DNA of 64,000 bases from assembly GCA_963773635.1 (NCBI GenBank), contig CAVZBW010000002.1:496001-560000 (forward strand). The letters are read 5' to 3'. The notes beneath the pieces are model-generated. The model ran no database searches. It was not told where the DNA came from and saw only the letters and a program-made list of their open reading frames with translations. Below are positions 51,100-60,477 of the stretch, one piece after another (position 1 is the first letter of the stretch; each line of letters starts with the position of its first letter). Source of the DNA: CAVZBW01 sp963773635 (lineage in GTDB: Bacteria; Actinomycetota; Acidimicrobiia; Acidimicrobiales; RAAP-2). The translations under genes and the position numbers were made by a program.

Positions 51100-53044
51100 T
51101 CAGCCGGCGGCCGAGCTGCGAGCCGCGCCCCCGTGACGCATCCAGGTCTCGTACATCTCCGCGTAGACGCCCCCGGCGGCCACCAGCTCCTCGTGGGTCC
51201 CCACCTCGGCGACCCGACCATCCTCGACCACCACGATGCGGTCGGCCCGCATGGCGGTCGAGAGACGGTGGGCGATCAGGATGGCGGTCCGGTCCTGGAG
51301 CAGGACGTCCAACGCGGCCTCGATCTTGGTCTCGGAGGCCAGGTCCAGGTTGGACGTGGCCTCGTCGAGGACGAGCACGCGGGGGCGAGCAACGAAGGCC
51401 CGGGCGAGGGCGATGAGCTGCCGCTCACCGGAGCTCAGGGACTGCCCACGCTCGTGGACGATCGTGTCCACCCCGTCGGGGAGTCGCTCCACGAGATCCC
51501 CCAGACCCACCCTGGTCACCGCCTCCTCGATCTCCTCGTCGCTGGCATCCGGACGGGCGAAGGCGATGTTGTCCCGGATCGTCCCGGCGAAGAGGAACGG
51601 TTCCTGGGGCACCACCCCCAGCTGCCGGCGCAGGGAGTCCAGCGACACCTCCTTCAAGTCGTACCCGTCGATGAGGACACGGCCGGCGGTCGGATCGTAG
51701 AAGCGGGTCACCAACTTGGCGATGGTCGACTTGCCCGCTCCGGTTGGCCCCACAAACGAGACGGTCTCCCCCGGGGCGATCTGGAGCTCGACATCGTGCA
51801 GCACCTCCACGCCCGGTTGGTACCCGAAGGACACGTCCTCGAGGGCGATCCCGCCGGAGATCGGGGGGAGCTCGAGCGGATGCGCCGGCTCGATGACGGT
51901 CGGCTCGGTCTCGAGGAGCGTCCGGAGCTTGGCGATCGAGGACTGGCCCTGCTGGTACGTGTTGTACTGCTGCACCAGCAGCTGGATGGGCTGCAGGAAC
52001 CGGTTGAGATAGAGGAAGAACGCGACCAGGGCACCGAGGGTCAGGGTGTGGTCGAGCACCATGCTGCCCCCGACGCCGAGCAACACCGCCTGTCCGAGGA
52101 AACCGAGCAACTGCGTGCTCGGGCCGTACACTGCGTTGATCTGTGCCGTGTAGTCGTTGGCGTCCCGGTAACGGCCGACGATGTTGCGGTGCCGCAGGAC
52201 GTTGTGTCGCTGGCGGTTGTGCGCCGTGACGATGCGCACACCTTGCAGGCTCTCGGAGAGGTCCGCGAGCACGAGGGCGATCCCGTCGCGCACTCGGTCG
52301 TAGCCGCGCTCGGACGCTCGACGGAACCACAGCGAAAGGATCGTGAGCACCGGCACGATGAGGACGACCGTGATCAGCGCCAGCTGCACGTTGGTGGTGA
52401 AGAGGATGATCGTGATCACCACCATCGTCAGCGCCTGGATGGCGAATTGGGCGAGGCCGTCCTGGAGGAGCTGCTGGAGGTTTTCGATGTCGCTCGTCAT
52501 CCGGCTCATGAGCACGCCGGCCTTTTCCACGGTGAAGAACTCGAGCGACAGGCGCTGGAGGTGGGTGAAGACCTTGACGCGGAGATCGTTCATCACGCCG
52601 CGCCGCCAGGCGGCCGGTCACTTGGACCTGGCCTCGCTGGGCCAGCGCCGTGATCCCCACCGACACCAGGTAGAGGGCGGCTGCCGCCACCACGACGAGG
52701 AAGTCAGTGTGAGGGGGCGTCATCCCGTCGTTGATGGCCCACTCCGTCAGCTTGGGCCCCGCCTGCTGGGCCACGCTGACGATCGTCACCAGGACGCCCG
52801 CCACGACGAGCAGGAGCGGATGCTCGGTCAGCAGCCCCCACAGGGTGAGTCGCCGCCGCTCCCGCTCGGTCGGATGGTGCGTGAAGACCGCGCCCGATTC
52901 GGGGTGATCCGGCTCATCCCGCAGCAGCTCGTCGACGCCCTGCTGCATCTCGCTCGGTATCCCGCCGAAGGGGAGCCCCGCCCCGGGCGCGCCGGGACGC
53001 CCGCCGCCGCCCATCGGGGGCCCGAAGGCACCACCCCAGGCCAT
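51100..53044 (-). pseudogene. ABC exporter half-transporter B, frameshifted
   Basis: Two frames together encode about 647 residues: a Gly-rich N-terminus with membrane segments 1-2 to VQVTGRLAAR, then, after a one-base shift at about 52597, VMNDLRVKVFTHLQRLSLEFF through membrane segments 3-6 and a full ATPase. The ATPase has Walker A GPTGAGKST, signature LSSGERQ and a canonical Walker B VLVLDEATSNLD with catalytic Glu. It starts directly at the stop of the partner gene. The pair forms a heterodimeric exporter. The frameshift is probably a base-call error because the rest is well conserved. Confidence 0.85.
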
Positions 53045-55066
53045 CTAGCGATCCCCCTCTCGCGTCGTCCCGGACACAAGGCCCGCTCCATCGGTGCCGT
53101 TCGACGGCGCGCCTCCGGCGCCGTTCGACGGCGCGCCTCCGGCGCCGTTCGAGACCGCGACTCCGGCGCCGTTCGGCTGCGTGACTCCGGCACCGTTCGA
53201 GACTGCGACTCCGGCGCCGTTCGACCCGGCGACCGCGGCGCCGTCGAGCTCGGTCTCCTCGGCGAGCTCGTCGATCTCCTCCCCCTGCGCCAGGACCTCG
53301 CCGTAGAGGGGGACGTTGGCGAGCAGCTGGCCGTGGGTCCCGTCGGCGACGATCCGGCCACCCTCCAGCAGCACCACCCGGTCGGCGAGGCTGATGGTGG
53401 AGAGGCGGTGGGCGATGACCAGGGTCGTCCTCCCCTTCATGAGCTCGAGCAGCGCCCCATGGATCTCCTGCTCGACCTTGACGTCGATGGCCGACGTGGC
53501 GTCGTCCAGCACCAGGATCGGGGGGTTCACGAGCAGCGTCCGCGCGATGGCGATCCGCTGGCGTTGACCGCCCGAAAGGGTGTAGCCACGCTCGCCCACG
53601 ACGGTGTCGTAGCCCTCGGGCAGGTCCCGGATGAACCCGTCGGCACCGGCCGCCTGCGCGGCCGCCTGGATCTCCGCGGGATCGGCGTCGGGGCGGCCGT
53701 AGGCGATGTTGTCCCGGATGCTCTCGGAGAAGAGGAAGGGCTCGTCCAAGACGATGCCGACGTTGGCCCGCAGGCTGCCCAGGGTCAGGTCGCGCACGTC
53801 GTGGCCGTCCACCCGTACGGCCCCTTCGGAGACGTCGTAGAAGCGCGCCAGCAGCCGGGCGAGCGTGGACTTGCCGCTCCCCGTCCGACCCACGAGGGCG
53901 ACGGTCTCCCCTGGTGGCAGGTGCAGGTCGAGATCGGACAGCACGAGTGGCCCGGACTCGCTGTAGGCGAAGTCCACCGACTCCAGCCTGACGTCGCCCC
54001 GGCAGTCGACCAGGTCGACCGCGGAGGGGCGGTCGACGATCGTCGGCTTCTCGTCGAGGATCTCGTAGATGCGGCCCGCCGACGCGGCAGCGCGCTGGCC
54101 CATCATGAGCAGCATCCCGAGCATCATGAAGGGCGCCTGCAACATCAGGAGGTAGGCGTTGAAGGCGACGATCGCGCCCACAGAGAGATGCCCGTAGATG
54201 ACCATGTACCCGCCGAAGAGCAGGACGAGGGCCAGGCCCACCTGGGGGAGGTTCTGGAGCGAGGGCGTCCAGCGGGCGCGGAGGTCGGCGTCCCTGATGT
54301 AGGCCCACTGCAGCCGGTCGGCCGCGGACGAGAGCGATCGCAGCTGCTGCTGCTCGGCGGCGAAGGACTTGACGACCCGCACGCCGTTGACGTTCTCGTC
54401 CACGACGGTCGCCACCTCGGCCAGCCGCGACTGGATGAGCCATGAGACGGGGAACATCGACCGCCGCATCCGGACCCCGACGATGTACACGAAGGGCATC
54501 GTCACCATGGCCACGAGGGCCAAGGGGACGTCGATCGACAGCATGTAGCCAAAGGCGACGAGGGCGATGCTGCACTGGACCAGGATCATCGGCGCGAAGG
54601 TCATGTACATCTGGACCGAGCGGATGTCGGAGTTGGCCCGGGAGATCAGCTGGCCCGACTGGACCTGGTCGTAGAAGGGGAAGGACATCCGGCTCAGGTG
54701 CTCGTAGATGATGTTGCGGAGATCGAACTCGAACGTGTACGCCGTCTTGAACGTGCAGAGCCTGGAGATGTAGCCCGACACGCCGGCCACCAGACCGAGG
54801 CCGACGATCCACCACACGTAGACGTGGATCGGGACCGTGTGTTTTTGGATCGAGTTGGTGATGGCGTGGTTGAGCAGCTGGGGGATCTGCACCTGCAGCA
54901 CCAGGCCGACGAAGGACAGGACCAGCGCAGTCAGGAATATTCCCTGGTGCGCCCGCATGATGGGCAGCGCCCGGCGCAGCCACGACCGTTCCCGGTCGGG
55001 ATGGATCGTCGCCTTGGGCGCCTTGTAGAGCGGCGTCACCCCGACCGGGGCGAAAGGACCGGTCAT
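53045..55066 (-). CDS. ABC exporter half-transporter A (degenerate ATPase site)
   Basis: A 673-residue six-helix exporter with ATPase: Walker A GRTGSGKST, signature LSGGQRQRI and Walker B LVLDDATSAID, in which Asp replaces the catalytic Glu. Such a degenerate site paired with a canonical partner is the hallmark of heterodimeric exporters like TM287/288. After the ATPase there is a tail of about 70 residues, with six eight-residue repeats (NGAGVAVS type). ATG 55066 overlaps the marR stop. Likely a drug or lipid exporter under MarR control. Confidence 0.93.
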   Translation of the reverse strand: MTGPFAPVGVTPLYKAPKATIHPDRERSWLRRALPIMRAHQGIFLTALVLSFVGLVLQVQIPQLLNHAITNSIQKHTVPIHVYVWWIVGLGLVAGVSGYISRLCTFKTAYTFEFDLRNIIYEHLSRMSFPFYDQVQSGQLISRANSDIRSVQMYMTFAPMILVQCSIALVAFGYMLSIDVPLALVAMVTMPFVYIVGVRMRRSMFPVSWLIQSRLAEVATVVDENVNGVRVVKSFAAEQQQLRSLSSAADRLQWAYIRDADLRARWTPSLQNLPQVGLALVLLFGGYMVIYGHLSVGAIVAFNAYLLMLQAPFMMLGMLLMMGQRAAASAGRIYEILDEKPTIVDRPSAVDLVDCRGDVRLESVDFAYSESGPLVLSDLDLHLPPGETVALVGRTGSGKSTLARLLARFYDVSEGAVRVDGHDVRDLTLGSLRANVGIVLDEPFLFSESIRDNIAYGRPDADPAEIQAAAQAAGADGFIRDLPEGYDTVVGERGYTLSGGQRQRIAIARTLLVNPPILVLDDATSAIDVKVEQEIHGALLELMKGRTTLVIAHRLSTISLADRVVLLEGGRIVADGTHGQLLANVPLYGEVLAQGEEIDELAEETELDGAAVAGSNGAGVAVSNGAGVTQPNGAGVAVSNGAGGAPSNGAGGAPSNGTDGAGLVSGTTREGDR
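53099..53242 (+). repeat. Six 24-bp tandem repeats in the exporter C-terminus
   Basis: Six consecutive units begin GTTCGACGGCGCGCCTCC or GTTCGAGACCGCGACTCC and end GGCGCC or GGCACC, at 24-bp steps from 53099. The first two are identical. They encode NGAG-containing octapeptides at the C-terminus of exporter A. Confidence 0.9.
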
Positions 55067-55557
55067 CGCCGCGCCAGCGCGTTGGCCCGGGCCACGAGGG
55101 CCTCACGCCAGACGTCGAGCCCGTCGAGGGCGCGTTGGACCTTGGCCGGGTCATCCAGATGTTCGAGCAGGGCGGTCATCCGCTCGTCGACGGCCCGCTC
55201 GGCGGCGTCGAGGAGCCGCACTCCCTCGGCGGTCAGCGCCAACCGCACGCATCGGCGGTCGTCCTCGACGTTGCGCCGCTGCACCAGGCCGCGGGCCACC
55301 ATGCCGTCGATCACCGCCGTCACGCTGGGTGGCCGCACGGCCAGGCGCTGGGCCAGGGCCGACGAGACCGAGGATCCCTCCGAGAGGAAGGCCAGCACTC
55401 GATACTGGGGCAGCGTGAGATCCACGGTCGCCACCGCCAGCTCGACCTGGCGGGAGAGCCAGGCCGCCGTACGCCACGCGGTGACCTGCTTTACTGCCGC
55501 CCCCGGCGGGGGGTCTTGGGTCTTCGGACTCCGTGTCTCCAGCGATTCGAGGGTCAC
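55063..55557 (-). CDS. MarR-family transcriptional regulator
   Basis: A 164-residue winged-helix regulator: LTLPQYRVLAFL recognition helix region, LAVRPPSVTAVIDGMVARGLVQR as the DNA-reading helix and wing DDRRCVRLALTAEG. GTG 55557 is preferred because TATTCT is six bases upstream, giving a leaderless mRNA; a longer frame upstream antisense to the divergent gene is unlikely. It overlaps exporter A by ATGA, so it probably controls its own operon with the two exporter halves. Confidence 0.9.
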   Translation of the reverse strand: MTLESLETRSPKTQDPPPGAAVKQVTAWRTAAWLSRQVELAVATVDLTLPQYRVLAFLSEGSSVSSALAQRLAVRPPSVTAVIDGMVARGLVQRRNVEDDRRCVRLALTAEGVRLLDAAERAVDERMTALLEHLDDPAKVQRALDGLDVWREALVARANALARR

Positions 55558-55563
55558 ATAGTT

Positions 55564-55569
55564 AGAATA
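55564..55569 (-). promoter_or_regulatory. Putative -10 (TATTCT) of the marR-exporter operon
   Basis: Minus-strand TATTCT is six bases from the GTG start. The surrounding AT-rich stretch ATAGTTAGAATAT is the only such patch in the gap and may also hold the MarR operator. Confidence 0.4.
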
Positions 55570-55627
55570 TCGAAGGATCTGCTGGACGAGACGGGTCGAG
55601 CACGGAGCCCGGACCGGGAGGGTCGGC

Positions 55628-56231
55628 GTGAACGGCAGGCGCAGTGACCGATCGGTGCTCGGGCTGGTCCTCACGCCGGGAGCCGGCGCCGACCGCAACC
55701 AGCCGGCCCTGGTGGCGATCGAGGAGGCCGTCGCCCCACTCGGGATCGTCTCGAGACGCATCGACTTCCCCTACCGGCTGGCCGGCCGTCGCGCTCCCGA
55801 TCGCCCCCCGGTCCTCATGGCCGCCGTGGTGGAGGCGGCCGAATCGCTGGCCAGCGACCTCGGGACCGACACGAGCCGCCTCGTCCTCGGGGGACGGTCG
55901 ATGGGCGGCCGGATCTGCTCCATGGTGGTCGCCGACGGGCTCCCCTCCGCAGGCCTGGTTCTCGTCAGCTATCCGCTGCATCCGCCGGGGAAGCCCGAAC
56001 GCCTGCGGACCGAGCACTTCGGCCGCCTCGGCGTCCCCGCGCTCTTCGTCTCGGGGACCAAGGACGCCTTTGCGACGCCCGCGGAGCTCGAGGCCGCGAC
56101 GCCGCGAGATCCCGGGACCGGTCACCCATCATTGGCTGGAGAAGGGAGACCACGGGCTGCGCCGCCGCGACGACGAAGTGGCCGGCGTCGTTGCCGACTG
56201 GCTCGGGGCGAAAGCCACGGTCAACCGGTGA
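55628..56231 (+). pseudogene. KANL3/Tex30-type alpha/beta hydrolase, frameshifted
   Basis: The first frame encodes LGLVLTPGAGADRNQPAL, the nucleophile Ser in LVLGGRSMGGRICSM and LFVSGTKDAFATPAELEAAT; the second resumes with REIPGPVTHHWLEKGDHGLR, which holds the catalytic His (GDHG). The total is one base over a multiple of three, and removing one C near 56102-56103 makes a single 200-residue protein of this family. The gene is divergent from marR and 58 bp before gpsA. Probably a base-call error rather than decay. Confidence 0.8.
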
Positions 56232-56289
56232 CCCCGGGAGTCCACCCAGGGTCGAGCCACCGGGCGCATTTCGTGCTAGCGATACAGAG

Positions 56290-57288
56290 ATGAGGCCGGT
56301 CAAGTCCGCCGTCATCGGTGCGGGGTCCTGGGGGACCACCGTGGCCGCCCTCGTGGCGCCCAAGCATCCGACGACGCTGTGGGCCCGTAGCCCCGACGTC
56401 GCGAAGACCATCAACACCGAGCACGTCAACCGCGCCTACCTCACCGAATTCACCCTTCCCCGAGAGCTGCGGGCCACGAGCGACATGGAGGAGGCCGTCG
56501 CCGACGCCGACATCCTGATCGTCGGCGTTCCGAGCACGGGTTTCCGTGCGATCCTCGAGCAGACCCTTCCCTACATCCGTCCCTGGGTCCCGGTGGTCAG
56601 CCTGGCGAAGGGACTCGAGCGGGGCACCCTCATGCGGATGAGCGAGGTGGTGAAGGAAGTCTTGCCCGGCCACCCCGCCGCGGTGCTCACCGGACCCAAC
56701 ATCGCCCGGGAGATCCTTCACGGAAAGGCCGCGGCGTCTGTCCTCGCCACCGAGGACCTGGCCGTGGCGAGCGCCCTGCAGGGGCACCTGACTCGGGGCC
56801 TCTTTCGTGTCTACGTCAACGACGACGTCGTCGGTTGCGAGATCGGCGGGGCGCTCAAGAACGTGGTCGCCATCGCGGCGGGCATCGGACAGGGCCTCGA
56901 CGTGGGGGACAACACCCGGGCCGCCGTGATCTCTCGGGGGCTCGCGGAGCTGAGCCGCTTGGCGATGGCCATGGGCGCCCAGGCGATGACGTTGGCCGGG
57001 CTGGCCGGGATGGGCGATCTGATCGCCACGTGCATGAGCCCCCACAGCCGCAATCGCGCCGTGGGCGAGCAACTGGGCCGGGGCCGCCCCCTCGATGAGA
57101 TCCTCTCCGAGATGCAAATGGTCGCCGAGGGCGTGAACACCGCAGACCTCGCCCTCGAGCTCGGCGCCCGACACGGGGTGGAGCTGCCGATCTGCAGCAT
57201 GATCCATCGGGTGATACTCGGCGAGTTGGCACCGTCGGAGGCCTACTTCGGCCTGCGCCGACCGGGCCACGAGGCCGAGCCCGACTAG
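56290..57288 (+). CDS. gpsA: Glycerol-3-phosphate dehydrogenase [NAD(P)+]
   Basis: A 332-residue enzyme making sn-glycerol-3-phosphate from dihydroxyacetone phosphate for membrane lipids. AVIGAGSWGTTVAALVA is the Rossmann loop, LTGPNIAREI and EIGGALKNVVAIAAGI (containing the catalytic lysine) the core, and LAGMGDLIATCMSPHSRNR the C-terminal signature. ATG 56290 lies 58 bp after the preceding gene and lacks a strong ribosome site. The next gene starts six bases after its stop. Confidence 0.95.
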   Translation: MRPVKSAVIGAGSWGTTVAALVAPKHPTTLWARSPDVAKTINTEHVNRAYLTEFTLPRELRATSDMEEAVADADILIVGVPSTGFRAILEQTLPYIRPWVPVVSLAKGLERGTLMRMSEVVKEVLPGHPAAVLTGPNIAREILHGKAAASVLATEDLAVASALQGHLTRGLFRVYVNDDVVGCEIGGALKNVVAIAAGIGQGLDVGDNTRAAVISRGLAELSRLAMAMGAQAMTLAGLAGMGDLIATCMSPHSRNRAVGEQLGRGRPLDEILSEMQMVAEGVNTADLALELGARHGVELPICSMIHRVILGELAPSEAYFGLRRPGHEAEPD

Positions 57289-57294
57289 GCCACC

Positions 57295-58239
57295 GTGTCG
57301 ACCGCCCTGCACGACCATCCAGAGCTCCCGCCACCGAGGGTGGAGGAGGTGGCCGACGGCGTGTTCGCGTACGTCCAACCCGACGGCAGCTGGTTCATCA
57401 ACAACACCGGCTTCCTCCGGGCCGGACGGCAGAGCGGCGTCGTCGCCATCGACACGTGCTCCACGGAACGACGCACCCGAGCGTTGCTCGAGGCAATCCG
57501 CTCGGTGACCGGTGACCTCCCACGCACGCTGATCAGCACCCACCACCACGGGGACCACACCAACGGCAACTACCTGCTGCCCGGGGCGGTCGTGATCGGA
57601 CACGAGACCTGTCGGGAGGAGATGCTGCGCACCGGCATCTTCCGTCCGAGCGGCATGTTCGAGCCCGTGGAGTGGGGCGAGCTCGAGCTCTGCCCACCCT
57701 TTGTCACCTTCGCCGAGAAGCTCGTCGTCCACGTCGACGACCTCCGGATCGAGCTGTGCCACCCCACCTCGGTCGCCCATACCTCCAACGACGTGCTCGC
57801 CTGGATTCCCCAACACCGGGTTCTGTTCACCGGCGACCTCGTCGTCAACCACTGCACGCCCTTCGTGCTGATGGGCTCGGTGGCGGGTTCGATCGAGGCG
57901 CTCGACTGCATCATGGAGCTCGAGCCCGAGATCCTCGTTCCGGGCCACGGACCGCCCTGTGGGATCGAAGCGGTCGAGACGTGCGGTCGCTACCTCCGCT
58001 GGGTGCAGCTCTCGGCCGAACAGACCTTCGCGGCCGGCCTGTCACCTCTCGAAGCGGCCAAGGAGCTGGATCTGGGCGAGTTCGCCGACCTCCAGGAATC
58101 CGAGCGGTTGGCCGGCAACCTCCATCGCGCCTACGCGGAGCTCCGTGCAGGACGGCAGAGCAACGCCATCGACTACGCGGCGGCCTTCGCCGACATGGTG
58201 ACGCTCAACGGCGGCCGCCCCCTGCGCTGCCGTGCGTAG
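57295..58239 (+). CDS. Metallo-beta-lactamase-fold hydrolase
   Basis: A 314-residue MBL-fold protein. HxHxDH is at residues 83-88 (THHHGDHTNGN), the next ligand His in HPTSVAHTSND, Asp in LFTGDLVVNH and the last His in LVPGHGPPCG. A helical C-terminal extension (about 240-314) may mediate dimerisation. The family hydrolyses esters, thioesters, lactones or beta-lactams; nothing here fixes the substrate. It follows gpsA by six bases, GTG start, in the same operon. Confidence 0.9.
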   Translation: MSTALHDHPELPPPRVEEVADGVFAYVQPDGSWFINNTGFLRAGRQSGVVAIDTCSTERRTRALLEAIRSVTGDLPRTLISTHHHGDHTNGNYLLPGAVVIGHETCREEMLRTGIFRPSGMFEPVEWGELELCPPFVTFAEKLVVHVDDLRIELCHPTSVAHTSNDVLAWIPQHRVLFTGDLVVNHCTPFVLMGSVAGSIEALDCIMELEPEILVPGHGPPCGIEAVETCGRYLRWVQLSAEQTFAAGLSPLEAAKELDLGEFADLQESERLAGNLHRAYAELRAGRQSNAIDYAAAFADMVTLNGGRPLRCRA

Positions 58240-58269
58240 GGCGCGGCTGACGTAAGTCCGCGGCCGGGC

Positions 58270-59400
58270 TCATCGACGCCGCACGGAGGGCGCCCCCGAC
58301 TCGAGTCCCCGACGGACCTCGGCCGTCACGAGGCTGCACAACGGCAGAACCATTCCGAACCCGAGCCACCGCTCGGGCCGCTCTCTCCACCTCCGCTCCA
58401 CCACCGCTGCCGCGCTCGACCATGCCGCGTCGGCCGCCACCAGGTCCTGCTGGAGCCGTCGGCACGCCTCAGGATCGGTCGGGGCGTCGCACCACGCACC
58501 GAAGGCCTCGATCAGCTGAGCCGACTCGGCGAGGAGGCGGGACAGGTTGGGCATCGCCGCCGTGTCCTCGGCGGCCTCGTTCATGACGTTGACCGTGGTC
58601 ACCGCCCGCCGACTCACCGGATGCAGGCTCTCCACCTTGATCCGGGCCCGCTCGAGCGAGGGACGAGCCGATCGGGCACGCGGGTTGAAGCGGAGGCTCT
58701 CCGTCGCCCGCTCGACCTTGACCCGGGCATCATCCGCCAGGTCCCTCAGGGCCTGCGCGCCCACGGTGACCGAGTCGGCCGATCTGCGCGACCAGCCGTG
58801 CTCCAGGACCTCTGCGAGCGTGCGCAACACCAGGCTCGCCTGGCTCACCACGGCGGCGGCGGCACGCTCTGCCGGGGACACCGCCGGGGGGGAGGTCAGG
58901 AGCATGACCACGAGACCGACCCCTACCCCGAGCATCGTCTCGAGTATTCGTTGGCCCGGGTATCCCGGATCCACCGACGTGACGGCCAGCACCAGGAGTC
59001 CGCTCAGGGCGATCTGGATCGTCCCTCCGGGACCCAGACGCATGGCCGTCGCCGCGAGGAGCCCGACGAAAATGACGAGCCCCACGACCAGGGCGTTGAC
59101 CCCGGCCGCGGTGAACAAGGCGACGGCCAGGCCCACCCCGAGCACGACGGCCACCATGCGCTGTATGGCACGTGCCAACGACTCGTAGACCGACGGTTGC
59201 ATGTACATCAGGCAAGACAGGCTCGCCAGGTAGGGCGCGCTCGAGAAGCCCGCCTGCACCGCGAGCCACCACGAGAGCATGGCGGCCACCGACACCCGGG
59301 CGGCATGCGCGAGCTCGTCGCGACGGATGGCGCCCAGGCGCAAGCGATCGGTCGCGACCACCGACACCCAGGAGCTCCACCGGCCCGCCGCGTCGGCCAT
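58270..59400 (-). CDS. FUSC/aromatic-acid-exporter-like membrane protein
   Basis: A 376-residue protein with an N-terminal block of about six membrane segments (residues 35-170; VSVAAMLSWWLAVQAGFSS and RMVAVVLGVGLAVALFTAAG) and a long helical cytoplasmic domain. The layout is that of FUSC/ArAE-type proteins, some of which export aromatic acids; only half-length compared with E. coli AaeB, as is usual for actinobacteria. The arrangement CACAAT six bases before the ATG suggests a leaderless start. Function inferred from topology only. Confidence 0.78.
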   Translation of the reverse strand: MADAAGRWSSWVSVVATDRLRLGAIRRDELAHAARVSVAAMLSWWLAVQAGFSSAPYLASLSCLMYMQPSVYESLARAIQRMVAVVLGVGLAVALFTAAGVNALVVGLVIFVGLLAATAMRLGPGGTIQIALSGLLVLAVTSVDPGYPGQRILETMLGVGVGLVVMLLTSPPAVSPAERAAAAVVSQASLVLRTLAEVLEHGWSRRSADSVTVGAQALRDLADDARVKVERATESLRFNPRARSARPSLERARIKVESLHPVSRRAVTTVNVMNEAAEDTAAMPNLSRLLAESAQLIEAFGAWCDAPTDPEACRRLQQDLVAADAAWSSAAAVVERRWRERPERWLGFGMVLPLCSLVTAEVRRGLESGAPSVRRR

Positions 59401-59475
59401 CTCCTGATTGTGCCACCCACCACCGGGGACGACGACCGCCGCGGGGAGCCCGGGTGGGTACCCATCTCGTCGCGG

Positions 59476-60033
59476 CTATCGCTTCGAGAGGGCGACCTCG
59501 GCCTCGCAGCGGACGGGGAAATTCACCGAGCTCGCGATGTAGCAGCGATGATGAGCCTCCGGATGGAGCGCCAGCGCGGCCCCGGTGGTCGCCGGCTCGA
59601 GGACCGTCACGAGCGGTCGCAACATCACCTCGCGGAACCGGCCGACCCCGCCGGGGCCGATCGTCATCCGGCCCTCGGGACGGTCCTCGTACCCGACCAC
59701 CGTCACGCCGGCGTCTGCGCAGAGGTGCAGGTACGAGAGGAGGTGGCATCCGCTGAGTGCGGCGACGAGGAGCTCCTCGGGATTGTAGCGATGGGCGTCG
59801 CCTCGAAAGTGAGGGTCGGCCGACCCGAGAAGGAGCGGCTTGCCCGGTGCGGATGCCTCGTAGCTGCGGTCGTAGGCGTCGTACGCCGCCGTCCCGTACC
59901 CGCGGTCGCCCGTCCAGCGGACGGCCAGCTCGTAGCGGTGATCGAGCCTCAGGAGACGCCCTTCGCTGCGGACCAGCCCTGCAGCATCGACCCGAACTCC
60001 ATCGGGTTGTAGATGTCCTCCTCGTAGCTCCAC
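59476..60033 (-). CDS. OsmC/Ohr-family peroxiredoxin-like protein
   Basis: The conserved part, about 160 residues from LRLDHRYELAVRWTGDRG, is an OsmC domain. ALSGCHLLSYLHLCADAG carries the peroxidatic Cys (GCH) and a second Cys eight residues on, in the usual helix. It reduces organic hydroperoxides. The start is unclear: the only standard start, ATG 60033, would overlap the upstream SnoaL-like gene by 85 bp, whereas a CTG at 59953 overlapping that gene's TGA fits the domain edge better. Co-transcribed with the SnoaL-like gene. Confidence 0.82.
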   Translation of the reverse strand: MELRGGHLQPDGVRVDAAGLVRSEGRLLRLDHRYELAVRWTGDRGYGTAAYDAYDRSYEASAPGKPLLLGSADPHFRGDAHRYNPEELLVAALSGCHLLSYLHLCADAGVTVVGYEDRPEGRMTIGPGGVGRFREVMLRPLVTVLEPATTGAALALHPEAHHRCYIASSVNFPVRCEAEVALSKR

Positions 60034-60395
60034 CGGTCGTCACCCGCGTACTTGAGCAGGGTCCAGTTGACCGCCCGGTGGTCGCTTCCGTCGCCGGGGT
60101 CCTCCATGACGTTGTCGATCGCGCAGACGACCCAGCCACGCGCCTCGTCGATCACGTACCAGGCGATAGGAAAGGACGTCATCGAGTCGTTGGGGGGCGT
60201 GGCCATGGTCTGGCTGATCCACTGGAAGATGGCCTCGCGCCCCTGGAACTCCCCAAAGTGGTGCTCGATGTAGGTGGCGTCCTCCGTGAACAGGTCGGCC
60301 CAGGGGCGCCAGTTCCCGGAGGAAGCCGCCCGGGCGGCCACCTCCTGGTACCGGGAGAACGCCTCCTCCATCTCACGGCGTGTGAAGCTCGGCAT
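59949..60395 (-). CDS. SnoaL-like / NTF2-fold protein
   Basis: A 148-residue NTF2-like domain protein: MPSFTRREMEEAFSRYQEV, WADLFTEDATYIEHHFGEF and WTLLKYAGDDRWSYEEDIYNP are typical of the SnoaL-like fold (cone-shaped barrel with conserved His/Asp pocket). Members are polyketide cyclases, dehydratases or isomerases; role unknown. TATACA seven bases before ATG 60395 suggests its own leaderless promoter. It is followed by OsmC in the same direction. Confidence 0.85.
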   Translation of the reverse strand: MPSFTRREMEEAFSRYQEVAARAASSGNWRPWADLFTEDATYIEHHFGEFQGREAIFQWISQTMATPPNDSMTSFPIAWYVIDEARGWVVCAIDNVMEDPGDGSDHRAVNWTLLKYAGDDRWSYEEDIYNPMEFGSMLQGWSAAKGVS

Positions 60396-60477
60396 GGTCG
60401 CCTGTATAGCCGCGAGACCGTTCTCGAGCGAGCGGGTTCGGCCCCGGCCGCCGGAGGAAAGGGCACAGACGGCGGCG

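Noticed and set aside
53099..53242. CRISPR-like array
   Set aside because: The 24-bp units are contiguous without spacers and stay in the coding frame of the exporter, so they are a protein repeat.
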